Shown: positions 34,481 through 46,198 of the stretch, piece by piece
Numbering within the stretch: position 1 is the stretch's first letter
How the letters are laid out: each line of letters begins with the position of its first letter
Source: Bolinopsis microptera
Lineage: Eukaryota > Ctenophora > Tentaculata > Lobata > Bolinopsidae
Reading direction: 5' to 3'
DNA length: 60,000 nucleotides
Assembly: GCF_026151205.1 (NCBI RefSeq)
Contig: NC_087080.1
Location: 11,333,837 to 11,393,836, forward strand
Position numbers and translations under genes: made by a program
Notes under the pieces: model-generated
Databases searched by the model: none
Told to the model about the DNA's origin: nothing
What the model saw: the letters and a program-made list of their open reading frames with translations, nothing else

Positions 34481-34741
34481 TCAGTTGACGTACATTAACC
34501 GGTCCCCTCTGCTGCCCATAGCCCTCTCAAGATCCTCCTCTATCTTCCCTAAAACTGCCTTGGCAGCCCTCACCCACATCCCTGACCAAAGCCTCCTGAT
34601 CTGGTTCTGCAGAGAGCACATCAAGACAAGTGCGCTCCTGATTTCTCTTCTAGAGGCTGTTATCCTTACTTGCTCTTGTAGATGCGCCAGTCTACGTTTG
34701 GCCTCCCCAAAAATCCCTCTGTCAACATTCGTGTAGTCATT
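34481..34741 (-). CDS. Candidate terminal exon, coiled-coil-like protein
   Basis: The minus strand is open for 86 codons after a CACTATTCAG acceptor and ends at TGA (34483-34481). The peptide is rich in Arg, Leu and Glu with a heptad-like pattern (AKRRLAHLQEQVRITASR, then AVLGKIEEDLERAM). This is more likely coding than random and suggests a coiled coil. It lies 180 bp downstream of the spliced gene at 34924-35903 on the same strand. It could be an alternative last exon of that gene or a separate one. The 5' exon was not identified. Confidence 0.35.
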   Translation of the reverse strand, partial: NDYTNVDRGIFGEAKRRLAHLQEQVRITASRREIRSALVLMCSLQNQIRRLWSGMWVRAAKAVLGKIEEDLERAMGSRGDRLMYVN

Positions 34742-34923
34742 CTGAATAGTGATTCTAAGTATAGAAAACCGCGTTTCTTGGTATTTAGTGTATGCTAGTC
34801 AAGCTCTAGTCACGAAGCACGAACGGCAGGGCGTACCGTAAGGTAGAAATGATGAAATGTATTAATCAAATATAAAAAAATGAGACAGAACAACAAGTGC
34901 GAAAGAGACGTCGTCATCCAGAA

Positions 34924-35903
34924 CTAATGAGGGCTACTGTATGGCTCTGTGCTGGGTGATGTGGGGCTGTGGAAGTAAGGTGGGGGCCCCGGCTGCGTGT
35001 CCATCCTGGTTGCGGCCTGTTCCGCCATGTACTCCAATTCAATCGTCAGGTCCCTTATTTTCCTCTCCGCTCGTCTAAGGCGTCTCTTCGAGTTCCTTGA
35101 GGTCGTCCGTATAGGCGTTGCTGATTGAAGTGACAGCTTTCATCAAATCTCTGGACGATGACATAATAGTAACTAGAAAAGTGATAGAAGGTTAGACAAG
35201 CGGATAAAGGGAGGTGTAGAAGGTAAAATAGGGAATACAAAATCAAAACTTTCTAAATTCTAAACCAACTGTTAAACAGTTAAACTATTTCACGAAATGT
35301 CGCACTATCCAGAAATGTGTAACGGTCCTACATTAGTCCTACAACTACCAAACATTTCACAATTAAAGTGCTCCTAAATACTTTAAACGCAACCCTCCTA
35401 ATATTACATATTCCGCTGTAAACAAAGTTAATTTACCGAGAACCTAACGATACTACTTTACAACATAAGAAAAGAAAAGGAATAAAAAATGGGCCAAAAG
35501 AAATGAAAAGAAAAGAGGCCAAAAGGAATAAAAAGAAAAAAGAAGAAAGAAAAAGGAAATAGAAAAAAGAGAAGAAAGGTTACAAAGTTCGGACTCACCT
35601 GGAGTCTGACCTATCTCATTGATTTCTGTGACTTCTGATTCTGTCTTCCTCCTCTTTCTGCCCACTATTCCATCTTCTTCCTCCGTCTTCTCCTCGCTTT
35701 CTTCATCCTCTTGGAGGAGGATGTTCTCTTCTGAGAAGAGAACCGAGGTAGTGTTCATGGTAAATGGTTAGAAATTGTTGTCGGTTTGACCCGATGTGGA
35801 GTAGTCTGTTATTGTGATAGTTTTTTATAACATTACCTTCCGGGGACACTTCGGGCTGATCTGGAGCTTCCTCCTGATCGTCCTCCTGTTTCCGTTTGGT
35901 CAT
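34924..35903 (-). CDS. Three-exon gene for a basic/acidic 131-residue protein
   Basis: The exons are 35903-35837, 35730-35599 and 35120-34924 on the minus strand. Splice signals are good: G|GTAATG to TTCTCAG, and CAG|GTGAGT to TCAATCAG. Both introns interrupt after the first base of a codon and the joined frame is open to a TAG at 34926-34924. The product starts MTKRKQEDDQEEAPDQPE, then has an acidic stretch (EDEESEEKTEEED) and a nuclear-localisation-like GRKRRK. A basic, leucine-spaced segment follows (NSKRRLRRAERKIRDL, IELEYMAEQ), then a Pro/Ser-rich tail. The last third resembles a bZIP or coiled-coil nuclear protein, but I cannot assign a family. Exon 1 is duplicated at 39075-39129. Confidence 0.5.
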
Positions 35904-35941
35904 GTTGCTATCTAGAGATAGTAATTTGAGTATGATTTTTA

Positions 35942-38900
35942 CTCTAGTAGCAGGGAGGGATTGAGTGTGCACTTCGATGTACAGAGTTTTTTGATACTGA
36001 ATCGGGTTAATTAGGTCATTGATAACTCAAATCACCGAGGGGCACATTTTGTGTCGCTAGTCACAACCCTGTGGGGGCCACGCCCATATTTCACATTAGG
36101 CGCATATATGGGAAATATGTATCTCAGCTTCTGAAGGTCTTAGAGACTCAAACTTTGGCTTAAAATGACCGCAATGCACATATTTATATTGACACTATGA
36201 AGGGTATAAAGGCCCAAAATGCTTACTTTTGGAAAAAATCCAGAAAAACCGATTTTCACTGGGGCGAGAGTGAAAAAATCTACTCTAGAAGCTTATTGAC
36301 ATCGAGCATGCAGTTTGGTGTCTACAACTTTTCTAGAAACCAGGTCTTTTGTAAGGTCATTCTGGATCAGAATTGATAAGGTACGCAATTTCTATCAGTA
36401 ATCCCAACCCTAGGGGGAAATTTCTAAATTACCCTGAGGCGCAAATATATGACTTTTGTATCTCGGCTTCTGAACGTTGTAGGGGCCTCTCTTTTACCTC
36501 AAACTAACTGCAAAGGCCACATTTATTAACAAGCTATAAAGCAACATAGGGTTTATAGTGCTTAGTTTTGGAGATATTCATTAAAAACTGTTTTAACTTT
36601 CGTGCATCCTAAATTAGTAACACATGTACTTAATTTTGGTATCCCGGGCATGAACACATTCAGATAATATTTATGGAGCAACACAATTCAGTTTCAGAAG
36701 CTCCTTCCAGCTATCCATCTCTCTGGTTACTTCAAACCACTTCAATCCCCAAATTTATACATGAAAATCTAACTATCTCGTTATATCTACCACAAGTTGG
36801 GCTCTCTCCTGTACTGTTTGGCTGTTATGGCTAATCACTCCAATCCAACCTCATGTTGTAGAATCTACTTCTAGCTACCTTTAATTCTGCTACCTCCATG
36901 CCATGCCTATTCTACACAGCTACCACCAGCACGTTATAATTCTAGCTCTTTCTAGCAACCTCTGAATGCTACCTCCTGCTCTATACGGGTACCACCAGTG
37001 GGCAGAAACCACCAACTCCAGCTCTTTTCACTTACTTTGGCTACATCTATTTAGCTGCTACTGCAAGGCCCCCTGGCCCCTCCAACCTCTGCTCATTCTA
37101 GCAAACTTAACTTAAGCTACCTCTTGCCTTTTATAACACCACCAGCAACAATTTATTCTGGCTCTTTCAGGCTGCCTCAGCTGCATTCAACAATTTCCAG
37201 TTCATTGAGGAAGAGGAAACCTGCTATTTCTAGCAACCTCTGAATGCTACTTCCTGCTCTATCTAGCTTCCACCAACACCCACTAATTGTTGTTACTTGT
37301 TAAGCTACCACTAGCACCTGCAAATTATAGCCCTATCCAGCAAACTCAGACTACATTATGCTCTATCCAGATAGCACAAGCACCCTAAAGTTCTAGCTGG
37401 AGCCTGGAGGTAGCCTGAATTAGGTAAAACAGATAGAATTTGAGAGTGCTCATTTAACTGAATAAGGATGGATGTAGCCCGAAGTAACTAGAAGAAGCTA
37501 AAATTTGTGGGTACCGTTTGCTAGTGTTAGCTGGATAGAGCAGAAAGTAGTCTGAGGTTGCTGGATAGTGCTAGAATTTGCAGGTGCTGGTGATAGCTGT
37601 TTGTTTGTTTGTTTGGGGACCGGTTTTTGGTACACCGGCCAATGAGCTGCAGCTGAACAGAGTAGGAGTAAGTCTGAGGTTGCTGGATATGGCTAGAATT
37701 TGCAGTGCTAGTTGTAGCATAACAACAATTATTGGGTGTTTGTGGAAGCTAGATAGAGCAGGAAGTAGCATTCAGAGATTGTTAGAAAGAGCTAGAATGG
37801 AGGTAGCAGAATTGAAGGAAACTAGAAGTAGATTCTACTACATGAGGTTGGATTGGAGGTAATTAGCCATAATAGCCAAACAGTACTGAAGAGAGCCCAA
37901 CTTGTGGTAAGACCGGGATCCCGGCTTAATCCCGGTCCCGGTCTTAATCCCGGTCCCAGCACTTTTTCCCAGTCCCGGTCAAAGAAGCAGTCTCGGTCGA
38001 TCCTTGGCTTTAACGAGATGGAAGCAACCAGAGGGATGGTTAGATGTATAAATTTGGGGATTGAAGTGGTTTGAAGTAACCAGAGAGATGGTTAAATGTA
38101 TAAATTTGGGGATTGAAGTGGTTTGAAGTAACCAGAGAGATGGTTAGATGTTTACATTTGTGGATAAGATAAGATAGCTGGAAGGAGCTTCTGAAACTGA
38201 ATTGTGTTGCTCCATAAATATTATCTGAATGTGTTCATGCCCGGGATACCAAAATTAAGTACATGTGTTACTAATTTAGGATGCACGAAAGTTAAAACAG
38301 TTTTTAATGAATATCTCCAAAACTAAGCACTATAAACCCTATGTTGCTTTATAGCTTGATTATAAATGTGGCCTTTGCAGTTAGTTTGAGGTAAAAGAGA
38401 GGCCCCTACAACGTTCAGAAGCCGAGATACAAAAGTCATATATTTGCGCCTCAGGGTAATTTAGAAATTTCCCCCTAGGGTTGGGATTACTGATAGAAAT
38501 TGCGTACCTTATCAATTCTGATCCAGAATGACCTTACAAAAGACCTGGTTTCTAGAAAAGTTGTAGACACCAAACTGCATGCTCGATGTCAATAAGCTTC
38601 TAGAGTAGATTTTTTAACTCTCGCCCCAGTGAAAATCGGTTTTTCTGGATTTTTTCCAAAAGTAAGCATTTTAGGCCTTTATACCCTTCATAGTGTCAAT
38701 ATAAATATGTGCATTGCGGTCATTTTAAGCCAAAGTTTGAGTCTCTAAGACCTTCAGAAGCTGAGATACATATTTCCCATATATGCGCCTAATGTGAAAT
38801 ATGGGCGTGGCCCCCACAGGGTTGGGACTAGCGACACAAAATGTGCCCCTCGGTGATTTGAGTTACCAATGACCTAATTAACCCGATTCAGTATCAAAAA

Positions 38901-38946
38901 ACTCTGTACATCAAAGTGCACACTCAATCCCTCCCTGCTACTAGAG
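35942..38946. mobile_element. 3.0-kb palindromic element at a TA site
   Basis: The ends are CTCTAGTAGCAGGGAGGG and its inverse, with TA immediately outside each (35940-35941 and 38947-38948). The outer arms are near-identical inverses for about 790 bp (to about 36725 and from about 38160), including GTGGGGGCCACGCCCATATT. Inside these, the arms remain related but degenerate to a centre near 37440. They are made of 60-70-bp repeats around AGCTACC, CTGCTCTATC and CCACCAGCACC. A TTTG array and a CCCGGTC-rich patch (37905-38000) occur only in the right half. No protein is convincing. The superfamily is unknown, and a TA duplication suggests mariner-type mobilisation. Confidence 0.75.
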
Positions 38947-38959
38947 TATTTGGTTTTGC

Positions 38960-39074
38960 CGTACAAGAAAGGAATGAAAAGAAAAGAAAAAAGAAAAGAA
39001 ACTAATCAGAAAAGAAAGGTGATTAAAAAAGTTCTTTTGAAAAAGAAAAGTAAAAGATGTTTTAATAAATTAAT
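38960..39074. repeat. Copy of the A/G-rich segment at 33730-33842
   Basis: Both copies share AATCAGAAAAAGAAAGGTGA-like sequence, AAAAAAGTTCTTT and AATAAATTAATC. Here the copy is fused directly to the duplicated exon 1 fragment that follows. Confidence 0.6.
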
Positions 39075-39129
39075 CTTCGGGCTGATCTGGAGCTTCCTCC
39101 TGATCGTCCTCCTGTGTTCTTTTGGTCAT
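39075..39129 (-). pseudogene. Duplicated exon 1 fragment of the 34.9-35.9 kb gene
   Basis: Reading from an ATG at 39129, the sequence gives MTKRTQEDDQEEAPDQPE, differing at one residue from exon 1 of the three-exon gene. It then runs into unrelated A/T-rich DNA and a stop, with no donor. It is a truncated copy in the same orientation as the parent. Confidence 0.7.
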
Positions 39130-40103
39130 TTCTTTTGCTCGAATTCTAGAGGGATGCACACCTGTTTAATCCTCTCGAATTCCGAAATCATTCATTAGGT
39201 TGCACCGGTAATTTGAAAATATCTACATTACGTTATTAACAAATTCGCATGGTGTAGAAGATAAGCGTCGCAAAACATAAGATGCATAGGATGATAATTA
39301 ACATAGCGATTTATTAATATATTAATATATTACAGAAAATTTAATTTATTGATTATTATTACAATATATGTGATACCTTGAAATATACTTTTACTATGAA
39401 AAGCTCTCAATTCGGGAAGTGAGCGTTAACCAGCGAGCCTCTAAAAATGAGTCTCTTAATTGCATCAACAAAATAATCTGCTGCACTCTGAAAGTCGAAA
39501 AGAAACTATTATTTCGTTTTAAACGTGTACCGTCACTACGCGTACGGGAAGTCCAGTTTAATCCTTTTGAATTCTTAACACTTGCTAACATCTTGCCAAG
39601 TTTTAAATAGTGTTGTGTTAATTTGTTCTATTATTTTAGACGTTTTGATAATATTAATATCTCTAGTAAGTCAATTTTCTCGAGGAGAAATTTCATCTGA
39701 CATTCCTTCACATTTCTTGCCATTGTTTGGCGAGGATTGTTCTGACGAAATACCTGACAGCAATGTTATTTATTATCATATTATTTCATTTTAAATATAT
39801 ACCATAACTATGTAGGAACCACAACCGTATAAAATATAGTGCAATATTAGTTTCACAAGTAGCATTCTCTGGAACATATTTTGTGTTTTCATTAGTTGCA
39901 TCTATGGAACATTTGTTGTGCTATCAGCATTTAGTAATTGGAAATCAAAGATAAAAGATAATTTCAATTGGGCTCTGCCAGCATCTTCTTCGTGAGGAGA
40001 CAGCGTAGCTTGATGGCTAGGCCAGTTCATAAAGAATAGCCACAATTATTACTTATTGGTCACAGATAATTGTTATTGTATCGATAAAAGCTATGTTACT
40101 TAC
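39130..40103. other. No confident gene
   Basis: Overlapping open frames on both strands at 39394-39610 cannot both be real, and neither has a known motif. A possible minus-strand acceptor (GACTTTCAG near 39486) precedes SAADYFVDAIKRLIF, but the phase does not join the exon at 40104-40295. This is left uncalled. Confidence 0.3.
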
Positions 40104-40295
40104 TGTCCGCGAGATATAGATTGAACGTCTTGGTATGCCTGCTGTCTTTGTGAAGGTTCCTAGAAGTGTTCAGTCCAGGAATAGGACTTCTTCCTGCGGT
40201 ATACCAGAAGAGCTCTTTTCCTTTTATAAGTGACATTAGCTTTCTGTGAACCTCCATGTCTTTTTCTGCCTTACTCTTTTTTCTACTATTAATAC
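40104..40295 (-). CDS. Candidate internal exon of a minus-strand host gene
   Basis: A 192-bp minus-strand exon has a clear acceptor (TTCACTTACAG) and a strong donor (A|GTAAGTAAC). It is open throughout in one frame, entering and leaving after the first base of a codon. The peptide has SRKKSKAEKDMEVHRKLMS and ELFWYTAGRSPIPGL and ends TKTFNLYLAD. No domain could be assigned with confidence. Its entry phase matches the exit phase of the candidate exon at 58670-58823, so both may belong to one gene whose intron holds the 17.5-kb transposon composite. Confidence 0.42.
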
Positions 40296-40780
40296 CTGTA
40301 AGTGAATTAGTCAGATATTTCGTTTAATTCATTTAGATTAAATTATTCTCATGAAAAAGGATAAAGAGATAAAGCAAAAAAAATTCAATAAGAGCATCTC
40401 AATATCGGTCAAACTTTGAAAGATTCCAATAAGTGTTAGCCCTTAAATCTAATTATTTTACATGAATGAATTTCTTGCAGAACCAATTTAAAATGTTATA
40501 TGGAGAAAGGGTGGTATGCTTGTAAGCGAATAGCGACAACCCATTTAAGTAAACAAGTAAGTAGAGTAGGATTAAGGTTGTAAGAAAGTAACGAGGAAGA
40601 TTAATGAAATATCCCATCTCTAGGAAGTTTTATTTACTATTTTGAGACATTTTTCCGATATAATTCTGGAGTGTATGTTCTCCCAAAAATTCTGATATTT
40701 TTCTAGCATCTCTTCGTGTACTTCTTTGTGTGAGTATTTAAAAAAAATTTGTATCGATAACTAGTTACAACATACCATAT

Positions 40781-40862
40781 TCGGTACCGAATACAGACAT
40801 CAGACAACCGACGAATAGAACTGTCTGAAAACTGTATTTAACACGTCGGTACCGAATACTTT
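40781..40862. repeat. Twin CGGTACCG palindromes
   Basis: TTCGGTACCGAATAC at 40780 and GTCGGTACCGAATAC at 40845 share a palindromic core about 65 bp apart, just outside the left TIR. The role is unknown. Confidence 0.4.
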
Positions 40863-40945
40863 TCCATTCCCCGTGTTTTCGTGTCTGTAAACAGTAAGCA
40901 GCAGGCTTTGACATTATCCTGCGCAGGAAACTGGGGTTTTAATAG

Positions 40946-41420
40946 TAATCAAGTATCTGACCAAAAATCCGTACAATCATTTGAGTATAGTAGGTTTGTG
41001 ATGTTATTTGGCTCCAGAAGGGTCTATAGATCAAAAAAAATTTGGGTGGAAAAAAAGTTATGTGTCTATAAAGTCTGTGGCCACGCCCTTTTATACGATC
41101 GTGGGAAAATCTTACATGTTCCTGAAATAAATTCATGTTCTGATAATAAAAGCAGATAGGGTATCAAAACCAATGTTTTTTGGCTCGGGAAATCGATTGG
41201 CGATGTCTATTTGAGTCTCAGACCACTCCCTGATAAGACAACCACGCCCATATTGATAATTTATCTTCAAAATTCCCAAACTTTTAAGTTATTTTTTGGA
41301 CAAGTTGGGTGTCGAAACCAATGTTGTTTGGCTCGGGAAATCGATTGGTGATGTCACTTTGACTCTCAGACCACCCATTAATAAGATAACCACGCCCAAT
41401 TTGATAACTAAGATTGCCGT
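40946..41420. repeat. Left TIR with two 148-bp sub-repeats
   Basis: The outer 210 bp (to about 41158) is unique. It is followed by two units starting GGGTATCAAAACC (41159) and GGGTGTCGAAACC (41307), each with GGCTCGGGAAATCGATTGG and AAGA(C/T)AACCACGCCCA. It is the near-exact inverse of the right TIR, apart from the number of units. Confidence 0.85.
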
Positions 41421-41701
41421 TAAAATTGATTAATATAAGATAGGAGCTGTTTGTCCCATGCGAAATATATAAAAAAAATCAGCATTACGTGAGGTAAACT
41501 AACAATTAAATTAAGGTGATTTTTGTAATATAATATGCATATCGATAAAATTGAACCCAAGCTGATAATAAAATGCGCAGTGCACCTGTTTAAAGCACCT
41601 TTTTGGACATTATCAGTTCCCTTGTCCTCGATACCTTAAATTTAATGTCGTACTCGAACGTTCTTTGTCGCACACTGCCGTGATGGATTGAATTCTTTAT
41701 C
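41421..41701. promoter_or_regulatory. Probable transposase promoter/5' UTR region
   Basis: This is the only space between the TIR sub-repeats and the first coding exon, so the promoter must lie here or in the TIR. I see no unambiguous TATA box. An in-frame stop at about 41681 precedes the chosen ATG. Confidence 0.3.
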
Positions 41702-43649
41702 ATGTGTGATCCCTCACCCAGTGGATCAGGCTTACAGACGATTGATCTTAAAATAAATGCCAGAAAAGTGTTTAATCCAGCTAAGCACTGCGTGTTTTGT
41801 TTAGACGGAGGTCGTCCATTCAACCCTTCGCTGAAACTCAGCTCATCTGAAAATGGCCGAGCAAAGGTTAAACAGGTAAATGAAGGTGTACTAGTACATA
41901 TATATTCTAATATTGTTACGAATTACGATGCTACTGATCCATCGATGATATGACAAAGTAAACTAAATTGTGTTAATAACCTATATATTATATTACCTGA
42001 GGCCATCGTTAATGCAACTATAATATATTTAAGGCTGCAGAAACCAGGGAAGATGAAACAATGTTAAAGAGAATAGAGCAAGCTCCAGAAACATTTTTGT
42101 ACCATGCCAAGCAGTACAAATGCTACAAAGAATACGTTCTGCAAAAAACTCTGGATAACATTGCTGCCACTAAACGAGCCAGAGAGGAGGCTGTCGGGGT
42201 ATGTATTCAATAGTTCAATTGTGAACATCGTCACAAACAAATCAACAGCTCCGTTTCAAATAGTTTTGTTAAATCCTAGCAAACAAATTGGTTTCTTTAG
42301 TTTAACCAATATTTTCTGATTTCTAGAGTTTAGAGGAACAGATAGAGGATAACGAAAGGCCGAACATGGGTAGAAATACTAGAAGCAAGACTACCTCAGA
42401 AAGAAATACAGCTAGTAAGAAAAACTGTGATTTGAATAAATTGCTCGTCTTCAAAATACTAAAATAGAAAGAAAATCGCGAATCTGTCATTTGTCAAGTT
42501 CAGCTTTACAATTGTTATGTAATCAGTACCAAAATTATCTTTTATTTCAGGCTCAGAGCAACCGAATGCATGGGTTATTAGTGAACAAATCAGATGTATC
42601 TGTTGCAACTCAACACAAATTGTGATAAGCAGCAAAAGAATCCGTGAAAAATATCGAGTTTGTGAGAAGAATAGGGCCCAGCTTATTCTTGCTGCAGTAA
42701 GGATGTTTCCTGATGACGATATTTCTGTTAGAATGGCTGATATCAACGATGAAGAAGCATTGTTAGCTCAGGATATCTATTATCATAAGCCGTGCCTTGA
42801 AAAACTGCTTTCTCGTTACTACCGAAATCAGACAGTCTGTACTCTTTGCTCTGAAACAGTGAATAAGCAATACCATCTTCTGAGCGTCGAGGAGGTGAAA
42901 GGCTTGCTTGAAAAAAGTCGTGCAAACAGGGATATAGAGCTTGCTGCTAAACTTTTGGGAAAGTATAATGAAGAGAGGGGGTGTATCATTTCGTTCATAT
43001 ACGCTCATTCCCATTGTAAATTAAATTACTTGTCTTCAGATGACCCCTCTAAGATAGCCATTTATGAAATGCACGTGATCCCCTTGATAGAAGATCTTCT
43101 CTCAAAAGAATATGGCATCACGCTTTCCCAGATACGGGAATTCGTCTCAGAAAAAGTCCCAGGCGTTACATTTTACAACCACATGATTAAGAATTTTCTT
43201 CTAAGACGTTTTGCTGGACGAATATCATTTTGCCCTCCATATAGGAAAAATGAAGCTGAAGTCGTTTTTCCGTCCTCTATTGACCCTAAACTTATGGTAG
43301 CTAAACTGCAAGTTCTTAACGAGTTGAAGTCAGCAGGCAAGTTTCTTCGAGGCAAATTGAAAGAGATGTCCTTTGGGCTAGAGGACAGCTTCTGTGATGC
43401 TAACGATCTTAAGGCGTCTGTAAGAAATACTCGAATGCCAGAATCTGTTATGGAATTTTTAGGAGCATTGCTAAATATCAGCAAAGCTGATTTTGTCCGA
43501 TTCCAGAAACGGGTAGGCGATGAGGAACTGCCAGAATATAACGATGATGAAGACGATGTGGAGAACGATAATACAAACGGACGTATCCCAAAGAAAATTC
43601 TGAAAGCCAACTCTTTGTTTCAGATTATGTTTTACATCGTTAACAACGG

Positions 43650-43665
43650 CAACAAGACTTGTGTC
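43650..43665 (+). other. Frameshift 1 in the transposase-like gene
   Basis: Coding before this point (NNGNKT) is in one frame. Coding after it (PFHVMFAHAIYEICK) is two bases out. The local sequence ACTTGTGTCC suggests one extra GT (or TG) dinucleotide. No intron can explain the shift. Confidence 0.6.
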
Positions 43666-44509
43666 CTTTTCATGTTATGTTTGCTCACGCAATATATGAG
43701 ATCTGTAAAAGTAGAGGTTTAATCACAATTGGCGAACACCTAGGTTTCTGTATCAGTTATCCGACCCTGTTAAGAATGCGTGCATTACTTGGATTCTATG
43801 TCATGTGTTTGTGCAGACTAGGGAACGTACCACTGCCAAGTCACTTCAACACATATGATCCAATGACAGTTTCTCTAGATAACTTTGACCATACTGATGC
43901 ATCATCTTCAACAGGAAAGAATGACACACATGACAGTGTCATGGTTTTATTCCAGAGAATTCCATTTGGCATGGGCCATTTATCCTTTACATCCAAAGGA
44001 AAAATATCTCATTACACAGATTTTGTGATACAAGGCCGAAGGTACATATCTAGTTTACCTTGCCAGCAACTCCAACCTTTCTACTTCGGGAGTAAAAGTC
44101 AACCACTTCCTTTGAGTTTCTCCTCAGAAAAGTTTGTTTACGAGCCTAATGAGAAGAAAGAAGAGGCTTTGCAACTTGCCAGGAATCTAAACTTACCTGC
44201 ACAGGCTAGTAGTAGTTTTTACTCTGTTAAAGTTCCGTCCTGGGCTGGATGTGAAAGTATCATCTCAACATCTGATGATATACCTTTAAGTAAAGTCGGC
44301 TTTGGTCCCACAGTGCCTTACCCAATAACAGACATTCAGACTGTGTATACATGTCTTAGAAATTGTGACAACATCGTATCTCAGTTGCGTCAAAAAACTC
44401 TTCCAGTGGTATGCGACGAAGGAGTTTACCATTTAGTCACTAAAATCTACCTGCAGCAGCCAGAACTGTTCTCGAGGATATTTCCCATGCTTGGTGGATT
44501 TCACTTGAC

Positions 44510-44526
44510 TAAAACGGCCCGGCCTT
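44510..44526 (+). other. Frameshift 2 in the transposase-like gene
   Basis: GGFHLTKTA before and LHCAGKFLKGSG after are two bases out of register. ACGGCCCGGCC looks like a 2-bp gain within GC-rich repeats. It has the same direction and size as the first shift. Confidence 0.6.
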
Positions 44527-45809
44527 GCACTGTGCAGGAAAATTTTTGAAGGGGTCTGGAGTCGAGGACATATTCATAGAATGTGGAATCTTTGGTCCGA
44601 AGACTGTAGATTCAGTAATGAATGGAAAGCATTACTATCGTTCTTTAGAGGGTCTTACAATTCTAAGTGATTCTATGACGAGAATGAAAATGAAGGCTTT
44701 TTGGAAAGAGCACCCACCGCAAAACTACTCTGATGCTATAGTTAAGCTGGAACGATTTCAGAAAGCTCTTTGTGACAACAATAAGGCAGTTTCTCAATCG
44801 GTTATGTCTGACCTCTTAGAATGTAATACTGTCAATAAGTTAAAACAGGATATTGATTGTTTTGAGAAAGTTTGTTCGCAAAGCTCGTCACAATGCAAGT
44901 ATTGGTTCAACTTTCTGAAAATCATGAACCTCATAAGAAACTTCATACGATCAGAAAGAGATGGCGATTTTTTGCTGAATATGAAGACCATTCAAGACCT
45001 GTTACCTGTGTTTCTTGGTTGTGACAGTCTAAACTATCTAAGATACGGCTCTTTTTACTTGGAGCTTCTCAAAAATGTCAAGCACACTCATCCAGAGTTA
45101 TATGACTCCTTTTTGAAGAAGCATTTTGTGATAAAGAGAACCTCGGGGTCATTTAACGCAGTGTCGCCAGATCTTGCTCTTGAACAAACAATACAACGTA
45201 GTTCAAAGAGTTCACACGGAATCATAGGGCAGACTAGGAAACAGGAATACGCTGCGGAATGGGCCCTCATTTACCACGAGGTTCTCTCTATAACCAACAC
45301 CTTTAGGGAGATAACAAACTCGGATAAAGGAGGGAACACGGAGACTGCCAATGCATCTTCCCACCATCATTTAAGTCCTAGAAAGATTCAAGAGATCAAT
45401 GCTCGCACTGACAGTATCTCGAGTTATATAAGTAGTCAAGGAAATCCATTCTGCAAGGAGAATCACGACAAAGTTAAAAACCTTGTAACGCAAGTTTATG
45501 CTGAAGACAGTGTTGCCAAGATGCATTATGATTTCTTTGAGATTGTATCTGAAAAGTATGACGAGTTCCAAAAATCAGTTTATAAAGAAAAGACAAGGTT
45601 ATTGGCAGACAAGATCAGCAAGATAAATTTACTTCCTGTGGATCATGTTACAGCTGCTAAATCAGATGCCACTGAAACGTCAATCAAGAAAAACGAGCGA
45701 GCTTCAAGGCTGGCAATCAAAATCCTTTCTATAGCAAAAAGTAAAGATGGAGATTTAGCAAGAGTTCTTAAGTATGATATTACAAACTACAGTACGCTCT
45801 TCAATGGTT

Positions 45810-45814
45810 CTTTG
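45810..45814. repeat. Outer copia target duplication CTTTG (left)
   Basis: Matches 56420-56424 exactly, directly outside the outer LTRs. Five bases is the standard Ty1/copia duplication. Confidence 0.9.
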
Positions 45815-45947
45815 TGTTAATCTTATATACCATTTACAGGATGGCAGAAACTCCAGGAGGCTTTGTCTGACTTGATTTGTATTCCTCGTTTGAAGTTTAT
45901 GTTTCTATCATCCACTAGTGTTACTGTCTCACTTTATTGAATTAAAA
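45815..45947 (+). repeat. Outer copia 5' LTR (LTR1), 133 bp
   Basis: Starts TGTTAATCTTATATACC and ends GAATTAAAA. The ends are imperfect inverts (TGTTAA/TTAAAA instead of TTAACA). It is identical in its diagnostic positions to LTR4 at 56287-56419. Confidence 0.9.
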
Positions 45948-45960
45948 GTGATAGCAGGAA
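45948..45960 (+). promoter_or_regulatory. Primer-binding site, outer copia
   Basis: GTGATAGCAGGAA lies directly between the LTR and the gag ATG. TGATAGCAGGA differs by one base from the site of the gag remnant at 16171-16161 and is close to the complement of the initiator-Met tRNA 3' end. The same sequence occurs at 46332-46344 in the inner copy. Confidence 0.55.
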
Positions 45961-46198
45961 ATGTCGGAAAATCAAGTGAACAGTAGTGGACCACCTATCC
46001 CTAAGTTAGGAGATTCTTATCTTTTGTTCAAGAAAGAAGTGAAATTGTGGTCGGCAACCACATTGATCGAAGAAAAGCGTCAAGCAGGATGTATTGTTTT
46101 TATGTTACCTCAGAAGGCTAAGTCTGAGGCAGTGGAAGTTCCACTTGAAGTATTACAAAATGGCAGAACAGACACAGTAGAAGGTGCTGAAGTAAAGA

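Noticed and set aside
39394-39610. Overlapping open frames on both strands
   Set aside because: Neither shows a family motif or a supported splice structure.
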